64,000 bases of DNA from Bin55 sp028819195 (GTDB taxonomy: Bacteria > Pseudomonadota > Gammaproteobacteria > Pseudomonadales > Azotimanducaceae): assembly GCA_028819195.1 (NCBI GenBank), contig JAPPMF010000012.1, positions 62,001-126,000 of the forward strand, given 5' to 3'. How positions within the stretch are numbered: the stretch's first letter is position 1; every line of letters starts with the position of its first letter. Under the pieces are notes generated by a model that ran no database searches, had not been told where the DNA came from, and saw only the letters and a list, made by a program, of their open reading frames with translations. Positions 44,808 to 54,982 of the stretch are shown here, in pieces. The position numbers and the translations under genes were made by a program.

Positions 44808-46239
44808 GATGCAGCCACTTCTCACCGTCCTGATATAACCAACATAAAGAACCGTTTTCGTGTCTACCGACAAAATAGTCACGAACACATTGTTCGCCCC
44901 ACCAACCACTTTGAATACGTACTGGTCCGTTCAAAATTGAAAATTTTTGTCGCTTAATCGGAACAGGGTGTTCCAATAACCATAGTGGCCGAGTTTCCGT
45001 AGTATTTGGTTGTAGCGCTTGCTTTTCGCTCTTCTTTAAAGCACCTGATTCTTGGGTAACCGACCAGGCGAACTCAGGACGATGATCGTCCACACTACGT
45101 AAAAATTGCCACGATTTTGGTCCTAAACGCGCGCCTAAGCGATCTAATAAATCACTCGGTAATACTGGTTTAACTTCATAATCTCCTAATAAATCTTTCT
45201 CAATCGGGCCAGCTTGATGTAAAGAATCCACCCGTAACGCTTGCAGACTTATTGACATCACTTCTGGTGGTAGTTCGGCCTCCTCCAAAGCCATCTTGGA
45301 GAGTTCCAAAATTGCTCCTTCTTCAATCCGAGGATGAGCAAAATAACAAGGTAGCGTGATTCCCCCTGCTTTAAATGGACTTAATCGCCACTGGATTTCC
45401 ACAACCCCTAAGTGTCGCGCGCGCAACCAATTCACTAACTCAGTAAGCAATTGTTGCATGGATGGATATAACGATAGTTTGTCTCTTACTGGCTCAATAA
45501 AGTGCAATTCAGAGATAAATTTTTGCGCGGGCTGAACGTATTGCTGCGGTTCCGAACGTTCTCCCTTAAGCAGTGCTAGATAATTCAGTAACTGAGTAGA
45601 AAAACGTTTGCTTAGTTCATGCCGAGGTAAATCTAATAAATCATCAAAGATGCGTATCCCCATATTGAATAAACGTTCAATCTCAAGCGGTTTAAGCTCG
45701 GCATATTGCAAACTCAATGGTCGTAAACCTTGCTCCACCTGTTGTCTAAGAACGTCTTCATCTGGATAAGGTGGTAACTGTTGGACAACTCTGGCATGGG
45801 CGAGAACTCGCGCCACCGATGGGATATGAGCAACACCGAAGTGTACTTCATGTCCTATCTTTCTAACGGTATGGTTCAACTGACGAATGATGCTGTCAAG
45901 ACCACCAAACAATCGAAGACTGCCGGCTACTTCTAACATAAGATCGTAAGGGAAAGCAAGACTAACACGCGGTGTCCATTGGTAAGCAATAGGAACTAAT
46001 CTCTTCAAATACTGCTGTTCTTGTTCGGCCTCGTGGGTATAGTGAACCAGATCGGGTACAACGCTTGTTGCGGTAGCTAAACTACTGTGCAATCTCACCC
46101 CAGCTTGAGTTGCTTTGGTATTCATCAAACACACTTTTTGATTCTTGACAAGAACTGTTGGTTGATGTTTTGCTGCTGTACTTGTCCGTTGAAATTTTTC
46201 GATCCCCAGCTGGGGTAAATGGACGCATAACCAAAGCAT
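44791..46239 (-). CDS. imuB: ImuB, inactive Y-family polymerase-like mutasome subunit
   Basis: A 482-residue relative of Y-family DNA polymerases. It starts MLWLCVHLPQLGIEKF and has a Y-family palm and fingers region, but lacks the acidic catalytic residues (DxE) of active enzymes, as in ImuB of other bacteria. It acts as the beta-clamp-binding hub that brings DnaE2 to damaged DNA. Its ATG overlaps the imuA stop (TAATG), and its end overlaps the dnaE2 start by 17 bases, so all three are made together. The C-terminal tail (RDYFVGRHENGSLCWLYQD) is typical of ImuB. Confidence 0.93.
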   Translation of the reverse strand: MLWLCVHLPQLGIEKFQRTSTAAKHQPTVLVKNQKVCLMNTKATQAGVRLHSSLATATSVVPDLVHYTHEAEQEQQYLKRLVPIAYQWTPRVSLAFPYDLMLEVAGSLRLFGGLDSIIRQLNHTVRKIGHEVHFGVAHIPSVARVLAHARVVQQLPPYPDEDVLRQQVEQGLRPLSLQYAELKPLEIERLFNMGIRIFDDLLDLPRHELSKRFSTQLLNYLALLKGERSEPQQYVQPAQKFISELHFIEPVRDKLSLYPSMQQLLTELVNWLRARHLGVVEIQWRLSPFKAGGITLPCYFAHPRIEEGAILELSKMALEEAELPPEVMSISLQALRVDSLHQAGPIEKDLLGDYEVKPVLPSDLLDRLGARLGPKSWQFLRSVDDHRPEFAWSVTQESGALKKSEKQALQPNTTETRPLWLLEHPVPIKRQKFSILNGPVRIQSGWWGEQCVRDYFVGRHENGSLCWLYQDGEKWLHHGYFS

Positions 46240-46964
46240 TACGGGTTCTCCTTATTTCTCAGTTCGCGCCACTGCTGCCACCGTGCTGTTAAATATTCAC
46301 GTGTTAACTCAGCTGGCTGCCACAACAACGGTAAGTGAATATTGTTAACCTGCCACCCGCCTTTACGTTTCAAAATCGAAAGCGTGATTTCATCTTTGGG
46401 TGAAACTTTTTTGCTCTCAATGCAAAGTCTCAGTTCGGCTGGCGAAAATTGCTTGGTTGCGCGTAACGGACGAAAAAGTATGGTGCAGACCCGATCTTCT
46501 TTCGCACGCGCCTGAATGCGGCGAAGTTGCTTGGAATCAAGTTCTTCTTCGCTTAACCAAAGTAGTGCTGCGCTACAACTGCCTGATTCCAGTATTTTTT
46601 CCGTTGCCCATAAAGCTTCTTTATGGTTTTGTGGATGGACAAGCAGTACCCGATTGACATCAATCTCTAGCGTTTTCAGTGCTGGTGAATAAGGAATAAA
46701 AGGAGGGTTTACCCAGACAATCCAACGAGTCTCTGCTGCAAGTAGGCTACGTAATCCTGGTATCAGTAACCGTAATTCCCCACAGCCATAGTTTTCAAAG
46801 AAAACTTCCACCAGCGCGTCTCGCGGCCAACCGCCCCCGTACAGCAGGCGATCCAAATCTTTGAATCCGGTCGGAATACCGGTTACTGAGCGATGATCGA
46901 CACTATGCTCTAGATCGCGCGCACGCCAAACAACTTTATCATTGATAAGAGGTTGAATACTCAA
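46239..46964 (-). CDS. imuA: ImuA, RecA/SulA-like mutasome protein
   Basis: A 241-residue protein resembling RecA and SulA, first gene of the imuA-imuB-dnaE2 cassette. GIPTGFKDLDRLLYGGGWPRDALVEVF is the RecA-like N-terminal part (residues about 29-55) with a degenerate P-loop, and VWVNPPFIPYSPAL with LLWLSEEE complete the family pattern. The apparent start is TTG 46964. ImuA supports damage-induced mutagenesis; its precise action is not settled. The cassette is usually LexA-controlled, but I find no canonical CTG-N10-CAG site upstream. An AT-rich imperfect inverted repeat lies there instead. Confidence 0.9.
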   Translation of the reverse strand: MSIQPLINDKVVWRARDLEHSVDHRSVTGIPTGFKDLDRLLYGGGWPRDALVEVFFENYGCGELRLLIPGLRSLLAAETRWIVWVNPPFIPYSPALKTLEIDVNRVLLVHPQNHKEALWATEKILESGSCSAALLWLSEEELDSKQLRRIQARAKEDRVCTILFRPLRATKQFSPAELRLCIESKKVSPKDEITLSILKRKGGWQVNNIHLPLLWQPAELTREYLTARWQQWRELRNKENP

Positions 46965-47001
46965 TATTACTAGCGCTTATAAATGAACAAATCAATATTA
47001 T

Positions 47002-47027
47002 ATACATATTTATAGTTTTATGTGTAT
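47002..47027. repeat. AT-rich imperfect inverted repeat upstream of imuA
   Basis: The outer arms ATACATA and TATGTGTAT are nearly complementary around a short AT spacer, 38 bases beyond the imuA start. It could be an operator, but the match is imperfect and AT-rich sequences often form such repeats by chance. Confidence 0.25.
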
Positions 47028-47160
47028 CCGACCAAAGATTAAATGAAATCTTGCGCCAGGTCAATTTAATGCTGACGATACGATAGAGAGCGATTAGAAA
47101 ACGTAGTATTTCCATTCGAATAAAATCTGTACATTCTCCTTTACGAGTTCTTTTATTACG

Positions 47161-50100
47161 ATGAAAAAAATTACCTTAACCACCATACTCCTCTGCTTAG
47201 TTATAGCGTTCGGATTCACGCTCTATTTTCTGACCCCGAAATCAGCAGAGAACGATTACGCAGTAACCGATGACCTAGTAAAAACTGAAGATTCGGGAAC
47301 TCTAAATGACCTCGATCAAACTTCCCGAGTAGTCTCAGAAATCGCTCTTGAAAACGCCAAACCCGAAGGAGAAAATGCCGAAAAACAGACAGCACCCGCG
47401 GTCACTGAAGACGGTCTCGTGTTAACGAAATTTCATGGGGAAATGACGAAAGTTCCTTATGAACGAAAACCTGCTACTGTATCCGAACCTATGTACGAGT
47501 GGTTGAAGACCTCTATAGAAAACTTCATAGTCCCACCTGTGACCGAAACTGACAATCCTAGAGACTGGTTCTATGGGTGGATTGAAATGCAGCCCACACA
47601 TATTGGCCTTGCGGCACATTCCATCTTTCAAGATCAACGATTTGAAATCTTACCCGGATATACCACGCTGCGACGAGCTCGATTACCAAGAGATCAAGAA
47701 TCACTGGGCAAGATCCTTTCTCACGAAGCTGTAGTCGGTATTGGGAACCAACCGAGAGCACAAAAAATTGACGATGATCTGAGGACAAAAGCAGCAAACA
47801 ATGAAATTTCAGACAAACTCGACATATTTATTACCCTCATGTCTGATAGGTATACGTCAACATGGACGGATCAATTAGAAACACTAAACGTTGAGGTTGA
47901 ATCGTGGGACCCTACCATCCGTGTACTCGTAGCTACGACGCATCCAGAATCTTTGAGCAAACTTACTTCATTAGACTTCGTACAGGCTGTAGAAGAAATT
48001 GGCACGGTCGAAGTTATGCTTGAATCCGCAACTGCTGTGAATAGCTCCGCTGCAGTCCGAACACATTCAGGTGTTGCTGGTCAATTTACCGGTATAACTG
48101 GTGAAGACATCGTTATCGGTGTAATGGATACTGGACTTAACGTACGTCACCTCGATATTCGCGAAAATCGTACAAGTATTTGTGGTGAATCGTTCGTCTA
48201 TCAAACTAATGGTCAACCTGATACAGAAGATCTTTGGGTCGATTTTGGTGGGCACGGAACTCATGTCACAGGAATATTTGCAGGTAATGGTTTTAATAAC
48301 TTCAGCCGAGCAGGTGCAGCACCGGGAGTTCAACACATTCGCATCGCCAAGGTTATCGACAAAGAGTCTGGGGGTGGTGCTGATGCTTGGATATTTAATG
48401 GAGTCGATTATTTATCGCGGGAGTCGTCCTGCGAATGGAATGGTGTCGAATCGGAACTAATGCGACCTCATGTGATCAACGCTAGTCTTGGTAGAACGAC
48501 CAACTCTGCAAGAGGTTTAGATAGCACTTCACGAAAGATTGATTGGGCTGTTTGGACCCATCGCCAATTGTTCGCCATCTCGATGGGAAATGCTGGGTCC
48601 TTTGGATACGGAGACATTGCTGCCTCGAAAAACTCGCTAGCTGTTGGAAATGCTAGAGACGGTAGTGTACCGTGGTTGAGCTCAAGTTGGGGACCATTTG
48701 CAGATGGTCGTTTTGGACCTAATATTACTGCGGTTGGTACAAACGTAAACTCTGCTCTGGGCGATGGTAGCAAATCAGAATACACAGAGACTAGTGGGAC
48801 AAGCATGTCTTCACCCCACGTTGCGGGAATGGCCGCATTACTTATGCAGGCAGTACCTGACTTTCGTGATGAACCACAATTAGTTCGCGCTCAGCTAATG
48901 GCGACTGCGATTAAACCCCAAGCATGGTTAGCTCACGATAATTTTTTTGATCGGAATAACGTTCGTGACGATCTAGATGATCAAAGTATTTTTACCAGTA
49001 ATCGCGGTATGGGTTTTGTGTCGACTCGCACTCTGATCACACAACAAGCAGAGAATGGATGGACTACCGGAAGTGCGTTGTCGGAACTTGAAGATGACAC
49101 GTACGCATACATCGAAATCGACGTGGAAGAAGGCACTGAGAGATTAGATATTGTGGCTGCATGGGACGAGCCACCTGCTGACAATGTTGGTTCTACCGTC
49201 ATGGCAGATATCGATCTTTATTTTGGACCGAATGATGACTGTGATCCTAAGGAATGTGGCACTCACTCTTCAACCTCAGGTGTCGACAACATGGAATACC
49301 TCATCATCGACAACCCTACGCCAGGAACCCATCGAATTTCCGTGGTTCCAGAAAGCATCTATCTTCATGCACCACGAGTTGGCGTCGCATGGAAAGCTAT
49401 CACGGGTAGTGTCACCCCTCAATTAGCTCTCACAACGACTAATACCTCAGTTGACACACGGGGTGTGAGACGACCAATATTAGATCTCGAAGTTTCTGTT
49501 GATTCCTATGTTTCGACTGGGACTGTAATCTACATGGGATGTCGGGATGAACCACACGAACACTGTGAATACTGGTTCAATGACTCACCTCGATGGCAAC
49601 CTGGTAGTCATATTGAGCGTGAAGACGGTACCCGTCAAGACATTTCTGGGAATTGGATCGGTTACCCACTTTTCCTAGGTGAAGTAGCTATCGACGAACC
49701 TATCAATCTACATTTAGTTTTTCCTCCGATTATGGCCGAAGGAGATCATCAACTTTACATGGGTGTGAAATCTTCGAATGCAGATGCAGATGTATTAGGA
49801 ATCGATGTCATCGTTGAAGATGCAGGACTGCCTGAAATCATGGCACGTGCCCCGAATGACAATCAGCACGCTGCAACCGAACTCATTGGAGAATCTGGTG
49901 TGTTAGAAGTTGACCTCGCGACTGCGTCGCTAGAACCAGGTGAAATTTGGATGTTTTATGGAATCAATTTTTGGTTCTATGTCAATCAAGGATTAGGGAC
50001 GCCTAGCTGGCTAGTTAACCACATTCGGGGATTACGACCGGCTCGCAGTCTTTGGTACACCTTTGAATCAACCACGCCCAAACGTCTGTCTCTCACCGTT

Positions 50101-53100
50101 TCTGATACGGTTGAAGATCTCCATAATGCTAGAATTTACGTTTTCGTATCCCCCACAGATTCAATCGTCAACCACGGGTACATTGGTGGAACCACGAGTA
50201 ACAACATTGAGTTTTTTGTGGTACCTAATCAAAAGCATTACATTTGGGTTGGATCGTCAAACTTTATATCAGGACCACGATTTACTCTTAACTGGAGTAC
50301 TCATGATGCTATTCCAACGAATGACAACTTCGAGAATCGCATGGCAATTAACGGGGAATCTGGTGAAATTGCCGGTGACAACTCCTATGCAACTACTGAA
50401 ATAGGAGAACCAGCAGCCCATTCTGCAGTTGCCTCTGTGTGGTATGAGTGGACCGCACCTGCTGATGGAACTTCAGATTACTATGAGTTCAGTGTGGATC
50501 CCGACACCGCTGGAGGTGGTTTGTTTGCGATGGTCTATGAGGGTTCAAATCTATCTAATCTACGGTTAGTCTCAGACACGTCGACGCAAACCGGTTCGAA
50601 TTCCGGGGCGGTTGTTTCCGTAGAAGCTGGAACTAGCTATCATATCTGTGTTGCGTCAGTAGGGACTTCTCGACAAGGAACTTATCGTCTGCAGTGGGAG
50701 GCTTCAGATAGTACACTTCTTATTCTCAACGATATGTACGCCAATGCACGGACAATCACTGGAAGTTCCGGTACAGCGTCCCTTAGTCCACTTGGTACGG
50801 GTACCAGTCGCAGTAATACATCACAACGGACAATCGAACCCGATGAACCGCAAGCTGTAACGTCACATTCACAATGGTGGAAGTGGTCAGCTCCAGAGAC
50901 AGATACGTTTACGTGGAGACTACACAGTAGTATTTTGAATGAACTAAGCATATTCACCGGTGCTAGTATAGGTGAGCTCTCCTTGGTTGCTCAAGGGCGA
51001 GAAATCGTATTCGACGCTACCGCCGACACAGAATATAGCATCGCATTACATCGACGACCAGGTTTTGATCATATCGTCGATCGATCTGGTAACTCCATTC
51101 GTTTCGGACCGACACCTGACAATGACAGAATCGCAGATGCGTCAAGTTCGTCCTTGTCTGGAACTTCTGGATCTATTACGATGTCATTGGAATATGCAAC
51201 CACTACCCGAGATGAATCAGTATCTGGAGGGATTCAAGCTTCGGGTGTCTATCGTTCAGTATGGGGTCAATGGACTGCACCAAGCGGCGTAACTGGTTGG
51301 ATGGTTTTTGAACTTGAGGATCGATCAACAGCTGGTTTGCTATCCGATGATGACATGCATTTCTTAGGAATTTACAAATGGAATGCTACTGAAAGCGAAT
51401 ATGATCTAGTAACCTCCACTGATCGATCCTATATCATTGGTGGTCGTCCTCACGCGTATTTTGAACTTGAACCCGGCCAAGAGTACTTGGTTCAAGTTGC
51501 GTTAAGAAATAACGGTACTGCTTTTAACGGTAGTCAATTGGAAGTGACATTTAACTGGGAACAGACAGATGCGCCGGCCTGGCTCGTATGGGACGAAACT
51601 GCATACGAAATTGGTTCACCGACCGGAGACGACATTCTCGAATTGACAGAGCCTGCTTATACAACTTATTTAGGAGGTAGTCAAGATAAACTTGTTTTAG
51701 AAGTGTCTGACGGTTTATTGGTTCTTGGAATGGAACCGGGTTATGAGAATTTTGAATTGCTCGACCACAACCTTACTGAAGATATTGAGGGAGATCCTTT
51801 GAGTGATGTACTCGTCGGCGAAGCTAGATGGTGGAGTCAAGCACGGCAGGTAATGTATGTCGCTCATCCGACGAATTTCGGTGTCGTTGAAGGTGCTATT
51901 CAAGCAGAACAAAGTGCGGTAATATGCACAGTTAGTGATGACTTTTCAGTCACCCCCACTCAGGTAATAGGGCATCCTCGGGGGCAATTTCTCTATAAAG
52001 TCGGCGATAGTACCATTGCTACCTATCGCATTGATGGGCCCTGTGAACTCACCTTGCTGCAGGTGATTTCGTCAGCAGCAAGTGACCATTCATTGCATGA
52101 ACGAGAAGAAAATCTCGCAGGTTTATCGCAAGTTGCTATGACTCCAAACGGAATTTTCATTTTTGGATTGTCTGACGAGTACTTGCTGTCATTTACAGTG
52201 AACGGTGAAAACGGTACGTTATCTAAAACTGGCGAACTCCTCATTGCCGAGTGGTTAGAAGACGAAGTTCCGCTCTCGAGCGAACAGGCATTCTTTGACA
52301 ATGCGCGGCTTACTACAGATCATACTGGACAATTCTTGTTTACTGTCGGTTTTCGTACTCCTAGTGTGGTTGTCTCAAGCATTTCTGATCCAGCTAATCC
52401 GGTAGCCTTAGATGCGGTAACGGACTTCTTTTTGGGTTCTGGTGTATTTTTCCCAAGTCACGTACATAAACCTTATTTCTTTCAAGATGGAGGATGGCAA
52501 CGTGGTGCTTGTGTCGCCGAATCACGCCACAACAATCTATTCACTGGTATGGATGTCTTTTGTCTTACCCAGTACTATTCCATTATTTGGGACGCTACTG
52601 AAAGCGATCTGTACATTTCCGATTGGGCGTCTTCAATACAACCTGATCGGTATGGAAATGAAGTTCCAAACTTATCTGATATCAGAGAACTCTATTTGGC
52701 TCAGTCCACTCGTGGCAACGATCAAATTGTCTCGTTAAATGAATGGATCGATACCGTGCATCTGTTCAAACGGGTCAGTGGTACCAATGACCCTGCCATC
52801 AACCTATCCGCCGTATATGAAGACTACATCGTGAGATTAGTAGCTCTTGATGTCGACTCAGGTACGATCAATTTAGGAAGTAAAGCAATCACGGCGTGCG
52901 AGGCCATTTCCAATACTGAAATTGATGGAGTTACTTATACCGTCGAAAGTTCGAAGTGGCAAACAAGAACTGCTTTGGGAGAGAATTGGACTGATGTTTC
53001 TGGTACAGTCAGAGACGATAATCAACTTTGTCCGTATGATCCTACAGACACTGCTGATTACCGACTTGTTTTAGAAGTCGTGATCGACAGTGAACCGAGT

Positions 53101-53142
53101 TCGAACTATTCCAGTGAAGTTTTGGCCGAAACTGGGAACTAG
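47161..53142 (+). CDS. Giant exported subtilisin-like (S8) serine protease with repeat domains
   Basis: A 1993-residue protein. An N-terminal signal (ITLTTILLCLVIAFGFTLYF) is followed by a pro-region to about residue 290 and an S8 catalytic domain with D323 (GVMDTGLN), H365 (GGHGTHVTGIF) and S548 (SGTSMSSPHVAG). A beta-sandwich follows. Then come four related domains spaced by about 130-150 residues (starting near 900, 1050, 1190 and 1320). Each has a low-complexity NDN-type lead and a WxxWxAP-like core (WYEWTAPADG, WWKWSAPETD, WGQWTAPSGV; the first diverged as LWYTFEST). The C-terminal 450 residues look beta-propeller-like (MTPNGIFIFGLSDEYLLSFTV split by turns). No membrane anchor or sorting signal is visible, so it is probably periplasmic or released. 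A strong terminator follows. Confidence 0.92.
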   Translation: MKKITLTTILLCLVIAFGFTLYFLTPKSAENDYAVTDDLVKTEDSGTLNDLDQTSRVVSEIALENAKPEGENAEKQTAPAVTEDGLVLTKFHGEMTKVPYERKPATVSEPMYEWLKTSIENFIVPPVTETDNPRDWFYGWIEMQPTHIGLAAHSIFQDQRFEILPGYTTLRRARLPRDQESLGKILSHEAVVGIGNQPRAQKIDDDLRTKAANNEISDKLDIFITLMSDRYTSTWTDQLETLNVEVESWDPTIRVLVATTHPESLSKLTSLDFVQAVEEIGTVEVMLESATAVNSSAAVRTHSGVAGQFTGITGEDIVIGVMDTGLNVRHLDIRENRTSICGESFVYQTNGQPDTEDLWVDFGGHGTHVTGIFAGNGFNNFSRAGAAPGVQHIRIAKVIDKESGGGADAWIFNGVDYLSRESSCEWNGVESELMRPHVINASLGRTTNSARGLDSTSRKIDWAVWTHRQLFAISMGNAGSFGYGDIAASKNSLAVGNARDGSVPWLSSSWGPFADGRFGPNITAVGTNVNSALGDGSKSEYTETSGTSMSSPHVAGMAALLMQAVPDFRDEPQLVRAQLMATAIKPQAWLAHDNFFDRNNVRDDLDDQSIFTSNRGMGFVSTRTLITQQAENGWTTGSALSELEDDTYAYIEIDVEEGTERLDIVAAWDEPPADNVGSTVMADIDLYFGPNDDCDPKECGTHSSTSGVDNMEYLIIDNPTPGTHRISVVPESIYLHAPRVGVAWKAITGSVTPQLALTTTNTSVDTRGVRRPILDLEVSVDSYVSTGTVIYMGCRDEPHEHCEYWFNDSPRWQPGSHIEREDGTRQDISGNWIGYPLFLGEVAIDEPINLHLVFPPIMAEGDHQLYMGVKSSNADADVLGIDVIVEDAGLPEIMARAPNDNQHAATELIGESGVLEVDLATASLEPGEIWMFYGINFWFYVNQGLGTPSWLVNHIRGLRPARSLWYTFESTTPKRLSLTVSDTVEDLHNARIYVFVSPTDSIVNHGYIGGTTSNNIEFFVVPNQKHYIWVGSSNFISGPRFTLNWSTHDAIPTNDNFENRMAINGESGEIAGDNSYATTEIGEPAAHSAVASVWYEWTAPADGTSDYYEFSVDPDTAGGGLFAMVYEGSNLSNLRLVSDTSTQTGSNSGAVVSVEAGTSYHICVASVGTSRQGTYRLQWEASDSTLLILNDMYANARTITGSSGTASLSPLGTGTSRSNTSQRTIEPDEPQAVTSHSQWWKWSAPETDTFTWRLHSSILNELSIFTGASIGELSLVAQGREIVFDATADTEYSIALHRRPGFDHIVDRSGNSIRFGPTPDNDRIADASSSSLSGTSGSITMSLEYATTTRDESVSGGIQASGVYRSVWGQWTAPSGVTGWMVFELEDRSTAGLLSDDDMHFLGIYKWNATESEYDLVTSTDRSYIIGGRPHAYFELEPGQEYLVQVALRNNGTAFNGSQLEVTFNWEQTDAPAWLVWDETAYEIGSPTGDDILELTEPAYTTYLGGSQDKLVLEVSDGLLVLGMEPGYENFELLDHNLTEDIEGDPLSDVLVGEARWWSQARQVMYVAHPTNFGVVEGAIQAEQSAVICTVSDDFSVTPTQVIGHPRGQFLYKVGDSTIATYRIDGPCELTLLQVISSAASDHSLHEREENLAGLSQVAMTPNGIFIFGLSDEYLLSFTVNGENGTLSKTGELLIAEWLEDEVPLSSEQAFFDNARLTTDHTGQFLFTVGFRTPSVVVSSISDPANPVALDAVTDFFLGSGVFFPSHVHKPYFFQDGGWQRGACVAESRHNNLFTGMDVFCLTQYYSIIWDATESDLYISDWASSIQPDRYGNEVPNLSDIRELYLAQSTRGNDQIVSLNEWIDTVHLFKRVSGTNDPAINLSAVYEDYIVRLVALDVDSGTINLGSKAITACEAISNTEIDGVTYTVESSKWQTRTALGENWTDVSGTVRDDNQLCPYDPTDTADYRLVLEVVIDSEPSSNYSSEVLAETGN

Positions 53143-53172
53143 AAGCTAAGCGATAAAACCTTTAAGAATACT

Positions 53173-53210
53173 GAAACCGCGTAATGTGAAATCACGCGGT
53201 TTCTTTTTTT
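53173..53210 (+). terminator. Rho-independent terminator after the S8 protease gene
   Basis: A perfect 10-base stem (GAAACCGCGT at 53173-53182 with ACGCGGTTTC at 53194-53203) closes an 11-base loop and is followed by seven T residues. It lies 30 bases beyond the protease stop. The opposite strand lacks a comparable T run, so it serves the forward gene mainly. Confidence 0.93.
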
Positions 53211-53251
53211 AATAACTTGAGGACCAACTAATTCATTAGTTCAGGAGCTTT

Positions 53252-54973
53252 CTACTGCGAAACCGATTCGGTCAATGGATGGGAAACAATCGGTACTTTG
53301 GGTTTATCTCCTGCTGTGTCCGCTAAACTGATTTCTTCTAACAACAGCGAAGGGGTAACGACTCCTATCAGAGGAATACCTGACTTACCACCACCGATTC
53401 CTCTACCAACCGATATGTTGTAGGCGTGCATATCTGCCGAAACTGCTACGATATCTTTGAGTTGTTTGTCGACAAAAGAAGAAAACGACATCGGTAATAC
53501 AGCGACTTCAGTGCCATCGGGATATACTTTATAGGCTTGTAAAGTTGGGGTAACAATGAGCCCTCCACCTTGCCCGGGCCCACCGAAGAAATTACCGAGA
53601 GACATCTCGGAATAATTTGCGAGTCGGTGAATAACAAGTCCGTAGTCGTATCCTTCGTCGTCTACCAGTTGCAGTAACTCGTCGTGTAACTCATCTTGTG
53701 ACATTGATTCGGAAGTTTCGACGATTAAATTCCCTGGCATGGGTTGCCCTCGACGATTGCTCCCACTACTCTTATCAATACCCTTGATTGGATTTCGTGT
53801 CGTTAATAAAGTTTGTAATTTACCATCAATCACGAGATCAGTTCGACGTGAAGGTACACCTTCAATATCAACGTGATAACTACCTAAAAGCGGTACTCCT
53901 TCGTACTCTTGTAAGGTTGGATCATTGATTAGACCTAAAAATCGCGCGAACACCCTGTTACCAATTCGTTCAACAAATGGATTGTTCTGACGTTGTATCC
54001 CTCGATATGCATTTACACCGGGTGGAAACGCAGTGACTCGTCGGCCAATCGTTTGTACGATTAATTCAGCACTGGCTTGATCAGCAAAAATCGCCGGACC
54101 GGTATAAGCATCAAGGGTTTCGGCATCTTTTAGTTCCATTACCCTAGCTATAAGAACTTGATGATCTTGTTCAAGAATTTCCTTAGCGGGAAGATCAGCA
54201 CAATCGTACGCATACGTTGAACTAAAGTCACTGACCGCGCGACCGTCGGAAGCTTGCGCCGATGCTTCAGATTGGATCGAACATAAATTTGCCGTGACCC
54301 GATGCGAATTCCCGTCTGAATCAAGATATATACGTTCCGTTGTAACTACACGACCCATCGTGACATTTTCGCGTAATTCAGCGTTTCCAGTAAACACATC
54401 CGATAATTCGAGCGTGAGATCGTGTAGTTCTTGATAATCCAAACTTGGAACAACTTCATCGGACTCGTAGATGAATGCTTCCTCTTCATTGAAATCATTC
54501 GGTCGAACAATTTCTGCTTGACTTTCAAGCATGGAAGACTTACCCGATAGTGCACTGATTGCACTCTTATATTCTTGATCGGTTAGCTGCCAGATCACTC
54601 TTCTTAACTCATCGTAGGAATCGTTCAAAGGTAACGTATTCGTTGCGCCGAATGAGCCTCCATAAGCGAAGTACTTTGTGTTATCGAGTACGCGATCGCC
54701 AACTCTCACAGAGACGTCAAGATAACGAACCCGACTCGACGATTCAGCAACCTTAGCTCCGCCAGTGGCGCGGATCGAGGTCGTATTCCGGTCAATTACG
54801 GTATACGAAATGAAGTATGGTGCTGGTTCTTCGTCAAGTTGTAAGTCAATCAACGAACGTTCCATCTCATCCTGCAGTGCTTGCAACAGCACATCATTGT
54901 CGTTTGATTGCGCGAATCCGACAATGGCAGAAAATGCGATACCTAACCAAACGTAAAGTTGAAATTTTTTCAT
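53252..54973 (-). CDS. Exported TldE/PmbA-like protein, second pair
   Basis: A 573-residue member of the TldD/TldE fold family with a signal peptide (LYVWLGIAFSAIVGFAQS). It lacks the HExxxH zinc motif, as does TldE/PmbA. It has the TldE-like spacing of YTGPAIFADQASAELIVQ, where HExxxH would stand, VPSRRTDLVIDGKLQTLL, and a C-terminal end GDKPKVPIVSHPL. In E. coli, TldD and TldE form a cytoplasmic heterodimer that trims microcin and CcdA peptides; export of the pair is therefore noteworthy. It begins 9 bases after the partner gene at 54983. A good AAGGAG ribosome binding site precedes it. Confidence 0.88.
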   Translation of the reverse strand: MKKFQLYVWLGIAFSAIVGFAQSNDNDVLLQALQDEMERSLIDLQLDEEPAPYFISYTVIDRNTTSIRATGGAKVAESSSRVRYLDVSVRVGDRVLDNTKYFAYGGSFGATNTLPLNDSYDELRRVIWQLTDQEYKSAISALSGKSSMLESQAEIVRPNDFNEEEAFIYESDEVVPSLDYQELHDLTLELSDVFTGNAELRENVTMGRVVTTERIYLDSDGNSHRVTANLCSIQSEASAQASDGRAVSDFSSTYAYDCADLPAKEILEQDHQVLIARVMELKDAETLDAYTGPAIFADQASAELIVQTIGRRVTAFPPGVNAYRGIQRQNNPFVERIGNRVFARFLGLINDPTLQEYEGVPLLGSYHVDIEGVPSRRTDLVIDGKLQTLLTTRNPIKGIDKSSGSNRRGQPMPGNLIVETSESMSQDELHDELLQLVDDEGYDYGLVIHRLANYSEMSLGNFFGGPGQGGGLIVTPTLQAYKVYPDGTEVAVLPMSFSSFVDKQLKDIVAVSADMHAYNISVGRGIGGGKSGIPLIGVVTPSLLLEEISLADTAGDKPKVPIVSHPLTESVSQ

Positions 54974-54982
54974 GATAACTCC

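Noticed and set aside
44808..44909. Upstream start for dnaE2
   Set aside because: The extra 34 residues lie inside imuB and do not resemble the PHP-domain start; ATG 44807 follows the usual coupled arrangement.
46965..47160. Canonical LexA box upstream of imuA
   Set aside because: I looked for CTG-N10-CAG on both strands and did not find it.
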